Made by a program: the position numbers and the translations under genes
Part shown: one piece after another, positions 44,088 through 52,900 of the stretch
Layout of the letters: each line of letters opens with the position of its first letter
Position numbering within the stretch: the first letter of the stretch is position 1
The notes under the pieces: model-generated
The model's input: only the letters and a program-made list of their open reading frames with translations
The model's database searches: none
What the model was told of the DNA's origin: nothing
Assembly (NCBI GenBank): GCA_017643395.1
Contig: JAEPNP010000006.1
Span: 124,001 to 188,000 of the forward strand
Length of the DNA stretch: 64,000 nucleotides
Reading direction: 5' to 3'
Source of the DNA: Rhodothermales bacterium
GTDB lineage: Bacteria; Bacteroidota; Rhodothermia; Rhodothermales; UBA10348

Positions 44088-44117
44088 AAGCCCCGCGTCC
44101 AGCTGGACACGGGGCTT
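44088..44117. terminator. Hairpin terminator at the end of the surface locus
   Basis: AAGCCCCG pairs with CGGGGCTT; the loop itself contains the palindrome GTCCAGCTGGAC, so the whole folds into one long stem. It is preceded by an A-run (for the minus strand) and followed by TTCT. It lies between the nuclease gene and a converging small gene. Confidence 0.7.
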
Positions 44118-44141
44118 CTGGCAAATTCCTGGCGTGGATCC

Positions 44142-44330
44142 CTAGTTGTCGGTGGTGCGCTGGCCGTACTCGAACCAGAGCAGCATGCCGTCCATGGTTT
44201 TGCCAAAGGGATACCCCGCCTCACGATAGTCCTCGAGTGCTGTTCGGCAGAAGCCTGCGATGACGTGCCGCATTTTGGGCGTGCTCGTGCGACGAATCAG
44301 GCTCTTGGACTCGAAATTGAGGTCGCGCAT
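44142..44330 (-). CDS. Small hypothetical protein
   Basis: 62 residues from the ATG at 44330; a longer version starting at 44393 is possible. No signal peptide or membrane helix. The sequence is basic at the start and contains 'GFCRTALEDYREAGYPFGKTM' in the middle (21 residues, key ones C and the DYREAGYPFG block). It is not recognised. The length, codon use and terminator at its 3' side support a real gene, but only weakly. Confidence 0.55.
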   Translation of the reverse strand: MRDLNFESKSLIRRTSTPKMRHVIAGFCRTALEDYREAGYPFGKTMDGMLLWFEYGQRTTDN

Positions 44331-44438
44331 GGTGCCAGAATCACGTTGAGGTGGGTCGTCCAGTGTTGCGTTGATTATCGACGCAGCCCACATCGACTAA
44401 AGCCGGTCGACCGCCACTCTCACAATTCTGGCAGGGGC

Positions 44439-44942
44439 TCAGTCCTCAAGACCGAAATAGCGAGCCACGGCATCATAGTCCGTCAGGTCGATCCCTGCCT
44501 TGAAGGCCGGAAATCCGTCTATGATCACCGCTTTCATTTCGCGGTCCGGCAGATTGGCCAAATTGGCCGACGGCGACTCGTAGAACACCTCCAGGAAACC
44601 GACCTCGTAACCGAAATTGAACGAGACGGGATTGCCTCCCGGCGTGTAGAACGTGTAGGGCATGGCGGTCCACGTGCCCTGATCGCGGAAGAAGAGCAGC
44701 ACAGCGCCTTCGTCCACCACGTTCACGGTGATGTCGTCGACATCGTACTGTACCGAGGCGACGTCTCCATTGAACGCAGCATCTGCCAGCAAGAAGTCAA
44801 AGTTCAACGTGAACACGTTGGCGTTTCCGGCAGGGCCCGGGGGGCCGGTCGGTCCGGGAGGGCCGACAGACTCTTCAAAGACGCAGCCCGAGAAGGCCAC
44901 GGCGAGTGCCAGGAGGGCGGGAATGGTACGGAATGCTTTCAT
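44439..44942 (-). CDS. Lipoprotein with short collagen-like segment
   Basis: 167 residues. The start at 44942 gives a lipoprotein signal with the lipobox F-S-G-C. Right after the cysteine comes a collagen-like stretch of Gly-X-Y triplets, 'GPPGPTGPPGPAG', then a globular domain of about 130 residues with no recognised family ('VQYDVDDITVNVVDEGAVLL', 'FYTPGGNPVSFNFGYEVGF'). The triplet run could act as a rigid stalk or trimerisation element holding the domain off the membrane. The role is unknown. Confidence 0.78.
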   Translation of the reverse strand: MKAFRTIPALLALAVAFSGCVFEESVGPPGPTGPPGPAGNANVFTLNFDFLLADAAFNGDVASVQYDVDDITVNVVDEGAVLLFFRDQGTWTAMPYTFYTPGGNPVSFNFGYEVGFLEVFYESPSANLANLPDREMKAVIIDGFPAFKAGIDLTDYDAVARYFGLED

Positions 44943-45063
44943 GATCGTTCGGGTTGGGTCTGTAACAGCTCTCTTCCGATGTGACCAGCGCCTGTGCAAA
45001 GCGCGCGCCCGTATCGACATGAAGAGCCCATCGCCCGAAAACGGCGGAAACAGCGGAAAAGCC

Positions 45064-45090
45064 GTCCATATGGCGTCCACAAATATGGAC
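45064..45090. promoter_or_regulatory. Inverted repeat GTCCATAT-N11-ATATGGAC
   Basis: Two perfect 8-bp half-sites whose centres are about 19 bp apart, close to two helical turns, in the 248-bp region between the divergent collagen-like lipoprotein and manC genes. An extra GTCCA lies between them. The spacing suits a dimeric regulator; that is inference only. Confidence 0.3.
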
Positions 45091-45190
45091 AGTCGGCGGC
45101 CTCTATCTTACTCCGCAATTAACGCCGGTCCTGCGGGTTCAACCTGTAGTTTCCGGGCGAGCAGTTCTATTCCTTACCTGTGTTCCCCCT

Positions 45191-46258
45191 ATGACGCATG
45201 CGGTCATCATGGCCGGTGGGATTGGATCCCGATTCTGGCCAAGAAGCCGAAAAGCGCGACCGAAACAGTTTCTGAATGTCTTCGGAGAGGCGACGCTGAT
45301 CCAGAACACCGTCGCCCGCCTTCAGGGGGTCGTCGAGCCAGAGCACTCGTATGTCGTCACCAATGCACGCTACGTCGAGACGACCGCCGAGCAGTTGCCG
45401 TCGCTTCCCGCCGAGAACATCCTGGCGGAACCGCTCAGCAAGAACACGGCCCCGTGCATTCTCTATTCGGCGATGAAGCTGGCAGCGCGGGACCCCGACG
45501 CAACCATGGTGGTCCTGCCGGCAGACCATGTCATCACGAACGTGGCCCGGTTCCAGGAGGTGTTGCGGGTTGCCATAGATGCAGCGCAGGAAAACGGGGC
45601 TCTGGTGACCATCGGTATCGAGCCCACCCACCCTGCCACCGGATACGGATACATCCAGTTCGAGGCCTCCGATTCGGAGGCCCTGGAGGCCCATCGTGTG
45701 CGCACGTTCGCCGAAAAGCCGGATATGGCTACCGCAGAGCGCTTCCTGGACTCGGGCGATTTCCTGTGGAACTCCGGCATGTTTGTCTGGCGCGCACAGA
45801 CCATCATTGACGCGATCGAGCGCCTGATGCCGGATCTCGCCGAGGCCTTCTCCCCGGTCGATGGGGTGATCGACACGCCGGAAGAGTCGGCCGCCCTGGT
45901 GCGCGCCTTCTCCTCGTGCAAGAGCATCTCCATCGACTACGGGGTGATGGAGCGGGCTGAGAAAGTCTATGTGGTGCCCGGCACGTTCGGCTGGAGCGAC
46001 GTCGGGGACTGGAGGGCCGTGTATGACCTCAGCCCCAAGGACAAGCATGGAAATGCCATCACCGGGCAGGCGGTCATGCACTCTTCCAGCCGGTGTCTGG
46101 TGTCCTCTGACGACCGCCTCATTGTGCTGGTCGGCATGCACGACGCCATGGTCATCGACACCGGGGACGCCGTGCTGGTTTGCAACCGCGACAACGCGCA
46201 GCAGGTGAAGGCGGTCGTCGACTACCTGGACTCGCACCAGCTGGGAGAACACGTCTAG
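45191..46258 (+). CDS. manC: Mannose-1-phosphate guanylyltransferase
   Basis: Makes GDP-mannose from mannose-1-phosphate and GTP for glycans and lipopolysaccharide. 355 residues, the single-domain length without the fused isomerase of long ManC enzymes. The nucleotidyltransferase signature 'MAGGIGSRFWPRSRKARPKQFL' (22 residues, key G-G-x-G-S-R-x-W-P-x-S and K-P-K-Q-F) opens the protein. 'LPADHVI' is the metal-binding loop, 'FAEKPD' the sugar-phosphate lysine, and 'FGWSDVGDW' closes the site. The symbol follows common usage for this activity. Confidence 0.92.
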   Translation: MTHAVIMAGGIGSRFWPRSRKARPKQFLNVFGEATLIQNTVARLQGVVEPEHSYVVTNARYVETTAEQLPSLPAENILAEPLSKNTAPCILYSAMKLAARDPDATMVVLPADHVITNVARFQEVLRVAIDAAQENGALVTIGIEPTHPATGYGYIQFEASDSEALEAHRVRTFAEKPDMATAERFLDSGDFLWNSGMFVWRAQTIIDAIERLMPDLAEAFSPVDGVIDTPEESAALVRAFSSCKSISIDYGVMERAEKVYVVPGTFGWSDVGDWRAVYDLSPKDKHGNAITGQAVMHSSSRCLVSSDDRLIVLVGMHDAMVIDTGDAVLVCNRDNAQQVKAVVDYLDSHQLGEHV

Positions 46259-46342
46259 ACCCCGGCAGGAGCGCCGGCCCGCCCCTCCCGCAGTAGGGGT
46301 TCAACTGCGCGTTCGTCCATGTTCGGGTCCTAGGATGCGCCG

Positions 46343-46354
46343 GCACATATGTGC
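46343..46354. promoter_or_regulatory. Candidate TetR-type operator (GCACATATGTGC)
   Basis: A perfect 12-bp palindrome about 60 bp upstream of the TetR-family gene that heads the efflux operon. Local autoregulators of this family bind such palindromes. The palindrome is seen; the binding is inferred. Confidence 0.4.
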
Positions 46355-46414
46355 AGGGCTGGGGAGGGCCGTTTGTTCACGCTCGCTTAACAGGAAGGGC
46401 GCATCTCGTCAAAG

Positions 46415-47197
46415 ATGCTGACGTATCGGTCGCGATCTGACTGGCCGGTCACCTTACGACTTCCAAGCCGGCCGTCCCCCTTTCCCTTGATCCGACCCGC
46501 CTCTTCCGAGACCGCCGCCGGTCTCGCTTCATCCTCACCCGTTGCCAGCCGACGCGAGCGCGAGCGACTGGCCAGACGTACCGAAATTCTCGTCGCAGCA
46601 CGTTCTGTGTTTGCGGAGAAAGGATTTGGTGGGGCGACCCTGGATGAAGTCGCGTTGCGCGCGGAGCTGGGCAAAGGCACGCTCTACAACTACTTCCCCG
46701 ACGGCAAGGACGAGCTTCTCTTCGCCATCTTCGAGGAGATCTATGACGACCTCACCGCGATCATCGAGCGCTCCTTCCCGGAGACCGACCCGGAAACCTG
46801 GCGCCGCAGTGCGCGCGCAAGGTTTCGGGGCTTCATCACGCGGTGCTTCGAATACTTCGAAGAGCGGGAAAACCTGTTTCTGATTCTGGCCCGCGAGGCA
46901 CATCGCATGTGCCTTTCGGACGACCCGCAGAAGCTCGACTTCTTCCTGGGCCAGCGGCACCGGGTTACGACTGCCCTTTCCGGCCACGTGCAGCGAGCCA
47001 TCGAGCTTGGTGCCATGCGCCCGTTTCCGCCGCACGCGGTGGCCGACATGCTTTTCGGCAACATCAATGGCCTGCAGATGCATCGGGCGCTCGAACGTGC
47101 CCATACGGGTCAGGCCAAGCCCTCCGGTGGTGCAGAAGCCGCCGGCGATTTCCTATCGACGTTCCTTTTTGACGGACTTCTGATTCCGCAGGAGTGA
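46415..47197 (+). CDS. TetR/AcrR-family transcriptional regulator
   Basis: About 236-260 residues depending on the start. The DNA-binding domain is 'ILVAARSVFAEKGFGGATLD' followed by 'VALRAELGKGTLYNYFPDGKDEL', the classical TetR helix-turn-helix. The C-terminal ligand-binding part is helical. The ATG at 46415 leaves a low-complexity leader of about 45 residues; a TTG at 46487 is a plausible alternative. It is followed after 2 bp by an RND efflux operon, so it probably represses that operon and itself until a drug or lipid ligand binds. Confidence 0.9.
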   Translation: MLTYRSRSDWPVTLRLPSRPSPFPLIRPASSETAAGLASSSPVASRRERERLARRTEILVAARSVFAEKGFGGATLDEVALRAELGKGTLYNYFPDGKDELLFAIFEEIYDDLTAIIERSFPETDPETWRRSARARFRGFITRCFEYFEERENLFLILAREAHRMCLSDDPQKLDFFLGQRHRVTTALSGHVQRAIELGAMRPFPPHAVADMLFGNINGLQMHRALERAHTGQAKPSGGAEAAGDFLSTFLFDGLLIPQE

Positions 47198-47199
47198 CC

Positions 47200-48795
47200 A
47201 TGAATCGACTACCCTTGCCCCCCCTACTGATCGCCCTGGTGACGGTCGCGATGACGCTTCTGCCCCACCCGGCACAGGCGCAGACGGACGGCCCTGTGAC
47301 GCTTACGATGGACGAGGCGATCCAGATTGCCCGGGTGAACAACAATGTCATCCGCAATCTCCAGCTGGAGGAAGAGAACGCCAGCGCCCTGGTGAACGAA
47401 GGGTGGGCTCAGCTTTTCCCGCAGGTCTCGCTGTCATCGTCGTACACGCGAAACGTGCGCTCGGCCAACCCCTTCTCCGGATCGTCTGCAGGCAGCTTCT
47501 TTCAGTCCCTCGGGTTTATCGACTGGCTGGCGTTCAACGAGCAGGCCCGAACTGACGGAAGCGCAGAGACTCAGCCGATCTCGGTTGAGGAGTTCTTCCT
47601 GAGGCAGCAGGCAGGCCTGGAAGCTGCGGGAATAGTACGGGACAACTCCGACAACCCGTTTGCGGTACCGACCCAGTACGCAAACAGTCTGTCAATCACG
47701 CAGAAGATCTTCGACCCTCGCGCCGTGCTCGGCGCAGCCGGAGCTTCCCGGTGGCTGAAACCGCTGAACTCGGCGGCCCTCGAGCGGCAGGAGCAGGTTG
47801 TCGTGAATGACGTCAAGGCCGCCTTTCTCGGCGCTCTTCTGGCGCAGGAACAGACTCGTGTGATGGACCTCAGTGTGCGACGCTCACGCGCCACGACCTC
47901 CGAAGTCGCGCGTCAGGTGGCCGAGGGCGTTGCGCCCAAATTCCAGCGCCTGAGCGCAGAAGTGAACCTGGCCAACCTGGAGACCCAGCTGACGCAGACC
48001 TCGACGGCGGCCGCCTCCGCCATCGACAACCTCAAGCTTCTCCTCGGCATTCCGGGGACCCAGGAGGTACGCCTCCGCGGCAGCCTCGACGGAGAACGCG
48101 CTGCCAGCGCCCTGCTGATTGCGCGCGATGCGGCCATCAACGAAGCCCTCACCCGGCGCCCGGACCTGGAGCAGGCTCGCATCGCGGTCGAACTGGAAGA
48201 CATCCAGCTCAAGGTGGCCAAGTCTGCCTATCTGCCCACCCTGGACGCTTTCCTGAACGTGGGCTACATCGGCAACGTGCCGGACTCCCGGGTTATCACG
48301 GTCAGTGACCCGAATGACCCCTTCAGCTTCTCGACGCAGGAACTCGGCTACTTCAGCGACGCCTACTGGGACACGTCTGTGAACGTGGGCCTTCGGCTGA
48401 GCTGGACGCTGTTTGACGGCCTGGGCACGCATCGCCGGGTGCAGCAGCGCCGCATCGCCAAACAGAAGGCAGAGGTAGATCACGAATTCCTGCAGCGCGC
48501 CGTGGCCGTCGAAGTCGACCAGGCCCTGCGCAACCTGCGCACCGCCCGCCAGCGCCTGGCCAGCCAGGAGAAGAACGTCGAGCGTGCGGAGCTGAACTAC
48601 AGCTTTGCGGAGACCCGACTCCGTGAAGGCGTCGCCTCCCCCCTCGAGGTCCGCGAGGCCAGTGACCAGCTGGACCAGAGCCGACTGAATTATCTCCAGG
48701 CCATCCACGATTTCCTCGTGGCCGAATCCGCTTTCGAAGCCGCCGTAGGTGCTCCGGAAGGACTCACCGACCCGTCCCTGACGTCCAACCAGTAG
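47200..48795 (+). CDS. TolC-family outer-membrane efflux channel
   Basis: 531 residues with signal peptide (ending 'HPAQAQ'). Two repeated long helical-hairpin halves as in TolC: 'LTMDEAIQIARVNNNVIRNL' opens the first and 'LGLRLSWTLFDGLGTHRRVQQRR'-type text (key 'LSWTLFDG') opens the second. Long coiled regions occur at about 215-280 and 425-490. It forms the outer-membrane exit duct for the pump encoded downstream. The ATG at 47200 is preferred over a GTG 6 bp upstream. Confidence 0.92.
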   Translation: MNRLPLPPLLIALVTVAMTLLPHPAQAQTDGPVTLTMDEAIQIARVNNNVIRNLQLEEENASALVNEGWAQLFPQVSLSSSYTRNVRSANPFSGSSAGSFFQSLGFIDWLAFNEQARTDGSAETQPISVEEFFLRQQAGLEAAGIVRDNSDNPFAVPTQYANSLSITQKIFDPRAVLGAAGASRWLKPLNSAALERQEQVVVNDVKAAFLGALLAQEQTRVMDLSVRRSRATTSEVARQVAEGVAPKFQRLSAEVNLANLETQLTQTSTAAASAIDNLKLLLGIPGTQEVRLRGSLDGERAASALLIARDAAINEALTRRPDLEQARIAVELEDIQLKVAKSAYLPTLDAFLNVGYIGNVPDSRVITVSDPNDPFSFSTQELGYFSDAYWDTSVNVGLRLSWTLFDGLGTHRRVQQRRIAKQKAEVDHEFLQRAVAVEVDQALRNLRTARQRLASQEKNVERAELNYSFAETRLREGVASPLEVREASDQLDQSRLNYLQAIHDFLVAESAFEAAVGAPEGLTDPSLTSNQ

Positions 48796-48804
48796 CGCCC
48801 CAAC

Positions 48805-49968
48805 ATGATGACTACAATGTCCCGTCCCCTCTCTTCAGTTACTGGCGGCCTGATCGTCGCCCTCCTTCTGGTCCTGGCTGGTTGCGCTGCATCCGGCGAG
48901 GACGGTTCCAACGGCGACGCCGAGCCGACCACCACCGCCACCCCGGCGCCCACCACCCGCGTGGTGCGCGTGGAGACGGCTGTGGTTCAGCCCACCACGT
49001 TCGAGGACGTGGTGCAGATCACCGGTACCATCGAAGCCCCGAACGACGCGTCGCTGTCCGCACAGGCAGGTGGTACGCTCGAGTACATTGCGCCGCTCGG
49101 CCGCACTGTCGGACGCGGAGCCGTGGTCGCGCGCATGGACTCTGAACTGCTGGCCGCCGCGTTGCGACAGGCCGAGGCCATCCTGGAAGTCCAGAAAGCC
49201 CAGGAAAACCTGGCGCAGGACAACTTCAACCGCCAGGAGCCGCTCTTCCAGGACTCAATCATCAGTGCACTGGAGTTCGAGTCCGTGCGCACCCAGCTCA
49301 TTCAGGCCCGTGCCCAGCGCAGCCAGGCGGAATCTGCGGTGGCCCAGGCAACGAAAGCCCTGGACAATACACGCGTGCTGGCCCCATTCTCCGGCACCGT
49401 CGAGGAGCACTATGCCGATGCCGGCGAACAGCTGTTGCCTGGCAGCCAGGTGCTTCGCCTGGTCAATACAAGCCGCGTCAATATTGTCGCCGGAGTGCCG
49501 GAGCGCTACGCCTCCGACATTCAGGTCGGCAGTGGCGCCCGGGCTTCGTTTTCCGCATATGGCATCCCTGACATCGAAGGAGTCGTGCGCTTCGCGAGCC
49601 GCGTCATCGATCCTCAGAGCCGCACATTCCGTGTGGAGGTGGAGGTGAACAACCCCGACGGTGCACTCAAGCCCGCGATGATCGCCAATCTGCTCGTCAC
49701 CCGTGCCGTGCTCGATCAGCGTCTCGTGGTGCCCATCACCGCGGTACTGCGCGAAGAGGACCGTTCGTCTGTCTTCGTGGTCACTTCCCCGGGAGACGGC
49801 ACGGTGCAGGTTGCAGAGCGACGTCCGGTGGTGCTCGGCGCCTCCTACCGCGGCCTCGCGGTGGTGGAGTCGGGTCTGCAGGCGGGCGATGAAATCATCG
49901 TCGTCGGGCAGACCAATGTGACCGAAGGGGACGCCATAGAAATCGCCAACCGCACCACGACCGAGTAG
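48805..49968 (+). CDS. RND efflux periplasmic adaptor lipoprotein (MFP family)
   Basis: 387 residues. Lipoprotein signal with the lipobox L-A-G-C ('VLAGCAASG'), a Ser/Thr/Pro-rich linker, then a lipoyl-like half ('ITGTIEAPNDASLSAQAGGT'), a helical hairpin (about 110-185), the second lipoyl half ('APFSGTVEEHYADAGEQLLP') and a beta-barrel domain ('VRFASRVIDPQSRTFRVEVE'). It bridges the inner-membrane pump and the outer channel. It lies 9 bp after the TolC gene and 5 bp before the pump gene. Confidence 0.93.
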   Translation: MMTTMSRPLSSVTGGLIVALLLVLAGCAASGEDGSNGDAEPTTTATPAPTTRVVRVETAVVQPTTFEDVVQITGTIEAPNDASLSAQAGGTLEYIAPLGRTVGRGAVVARMDSELLAAALRQAEAILEVQKAQENLAQDNFNRQEPLFQDSIISALEFESVRTQLIQARAQRSQAESAVAQATKALDNTRVLAPFSGTVEEHYADAGEQLLPGSQVLRLVNTSRVNIVAGVPERYASDIQVGSGARASFSAYGIPDIEGVVRFASRVIDPQSRTFRVEVEVNNPDGALKPAMIANLLVTRAVLDQRLVVPITAVLREEDRSSVFVVTSPGDGTVQVAERRPVVLGASYRGLAVVESGLQAGDEIIVVGQTNVTEGDAIEIANRTTTE

Positions 49969-49973
49969 CCGAC

Positions 49974-52900
49974 ATGACCATTACCAATCTGGCTATCAAG
50001 TATCGCACGACCGTCGTTGTTCTGACGGTCACGCTGGTGCTGGGCGGCATCTACTCCTACACGACGATTCCGAAGGAAGCCGCTCCCTCCATCGAGGTGC
50101 CCAACATCGTGGTGACCACGGTGTACCCGGGGGCGTCTCCGGACGACATCGAGAGCCTGATCACGCAACACGTGGAGCGTGAGGTTCAGAACGTCAACGG
50201 CATCAAGGAAATCCGATCCACCTCCACCGAGGGGGTGTCCTCGGTGATCATCGAATTTGAGCCGGACATCTCCATCGACGAGGCGTTTTCGAAGGTTCGG
50301 GACAAGGTGGATGTGGCCAGGGCTGACCTGCCCAACGATGTCGAGGAGCCCATCGTCAGTGAAATCGACTTTTCGGAGTTCCCGATTCTGGTCGTCAACC
50401 TGTCAGCGCCGTACCCGCTGCCCCGCCTGAAGGAGGTGGCCGAGGAGCTTCAGGACGAGATCGAGGGCGTGCCGGGCATCCTCGAGGTGGACCTGATCGG
50501 TGGACTCGAGCGTGAGGTCCAGATCGATGTGGATCTCGTGGCCCTGCAGGGCTACAACGTGGCGTTCCAGGACGTGGTTGATGCCATTCGCAACGAGAAT
50601 ACCAACATCCCGGGCGGTTCCGTGGATGTCGATGCCCTGAACTTCCTGGTGCGCGTCGACGGCGAGTTTTCGGAGCCCTCCGAGATCAGCGACCTGGTGG
50701 TCAAAAGCCCCGGTGGCACTCCGATCTATGTGCGCGACGTGGCTAACGTGACGTTTGGCTTCAAGGAGCGCGAGTCATACTCCCGTCTGGCCGTGTACCA
50801 GGTCGAGGAAATCGAGGGCCAACTGGAGGTGGTCGCCGAAAACCCGGACACACTGCCGGTCATCAGCCTGAACGTCAAGAAGCGCTCCGGTGAGAACATC
50901 CTCGAGACTGTCGCGGCCGTGGATCAGGTGCTGGCTGAGTATCCGTTCCCGAACGGGACGAACGTCGTGATTACGGGCGATGAGTCCGAAGCGGTCGAGG
51001 AACTCATCATGGACCTGGAGAACAGCATCATCTCGGGGCTGATTTTCGTGATCGCCGTGCTGCTGTTCTTCCTGGGCGTGCGCAACGCGACGCTGGTGGG
51101 CATCGCCATTCCGCTCTCGATGTTCATCTCGTTCACGGTCTTCCAGGCCCTGGGCTACACGCTGAACTTCATCATCCTCTTCTCACTGATCATTGCGCTC
51201 GGCATGCTCGTCGACAACGCAATCGTGATCGTAGAGAACATCTACCGATTCAGGGAAGAGGGTTACGGGCGGTTTGAGGCCGCCCGGCTGGCGACGGCCG
51301 AGGTGGCCGGCGCCGTGATCGCCTCCACGCTCACGACCGTGGCGGTGTTCGTGCCCATGCTCTTCTGGCCGGGCGTGATTGGCGAGTTCATGAGCTACAT
51401 GCCGCTCACGCTGATCGTCACACTCTGTTGTTCGCTCTTTGTGGCGATCATCATCAACCCGGTCATCACCGGCATCTTTGTGCGTCTGGAGTCCGAGGAC
51501 AAGCCGAAGCGGTCCAAGCTGCAGCGCAGGGTGTTTACGGCCGCGATTGTGGCGCTGGCACTCATGATCGGGCTGGCCAACTGGAAGACACTCGTGGTGC
51601 TTGCGGTGGCCGTCCCGGTTCTCATGATTCTGCACGCGCGAGTCATGAAGCCCATCGGGGACCGTTTTGTCTCCACAGGCCTCCCTCGTCTGATCCAGCG
51701 GTACCGGTCCTTCCTTGACTGGATGCTGGTCCGAGACTACAGCGTCAAGCGCGCCATGCTGCGCAACACGGCCGCCCTGGTCAGTTTGACCGCGGGTTTC
51801 GTGCTCCTGGTCGTTTCCGGCCTGGTCTCGGCAACCCTCGGCGGTACGAGCGCCACGATTGTGCTCATTCCCGGCGTCATTTTGCTGGTGATCGGCGTGC
51901 TGGGCGTGGTGCTGCATTCCCTCGAGGCCATTTACATCGGGGGCAAGAGCTCCGTGCGGGGCGGCGCCATTTTTGGCGGCATCTCGCTCGCACTGCTGCT
52001 GCTCATGGCAATGGGGCCGCGCACCGTGGCGGTCAGCACCATTGTGGATCTGCTGGTGCTGCCCATCATCATTGTGGTCGTGGGCGCACTCGGCTGGGCG
52101 TTCAACAAACGAGAGCGCCTGATCCTCACCGACAACCGCTCGCGCCTGCTCAACGTGTCGCTCGGCGCATTCGTGGCCATCCTGACCATGTTTGGTCTGG
52201 CGCCCACAGGCACCGAGTTCTTCCCGACGACGGACCCACGTCAGGTACGCATCACGGCCTCCGGCCCGCTGGGCATGAACATCCAGGCCTCCAACCAGCT
52301 GGCCACGGAAGTGCATTCACGCATCCTGGGCCTGCTGGAGTCCTCTGAGGCGGCCAAGGACAACGTGAAGAGCCTGCTCGTCAACGTCGGAGTCGGCGGT
52401 GACTTTGACTTCGGAGGCGGGGGCGCCAGCCCGGAACGGTCCCGCGTGACGCTGAACCTGGTGGATTATGCCGACCGGGATGAGCCGTCCACGGAGACGC
52501 TGGCTCGAATCCGGGATCAGCTCCAGGGAATTCCTGGTGCTGAGATCGAGATCACGCAGGACTCGAACGGCCCGCCGACCGGCGCACCGGTCAACATTGA
52601 GATCTCCGGGGAGGAGTTTGTCGAGATCCAGCGCATTGCCGAGGAAGTCAAGCAGATGCTGGTCGAGGCCGCCGACACCGGCGCCATCCCAGGCCTGGTG
52701 GACGTACGTGACAACCTCAACACCGGACGGCCCGAGCTCCAGGTGGAAATCGACCGCGAGCGGGCAGCCCGGTTCGGACTGAACACCAGCAAGGTGGCCT
52801 CCACCGTGCGTTCGGCCATCAACGGTGTCGAGGCCGGCAAGTGGCGGGACGGCGAGGACGAGTTCGACATCACCGTGCGGCTGCGCGAGTCGGACCGGGC

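Noticed and set aside
44333-44433. Inverted repeat TGCCAGAAT/ATTCTGGCA with an 83-bp spacer
   Set aside because: Wide spacing and short arms; no flanking target duplication or transposase to suggest a mobile element.
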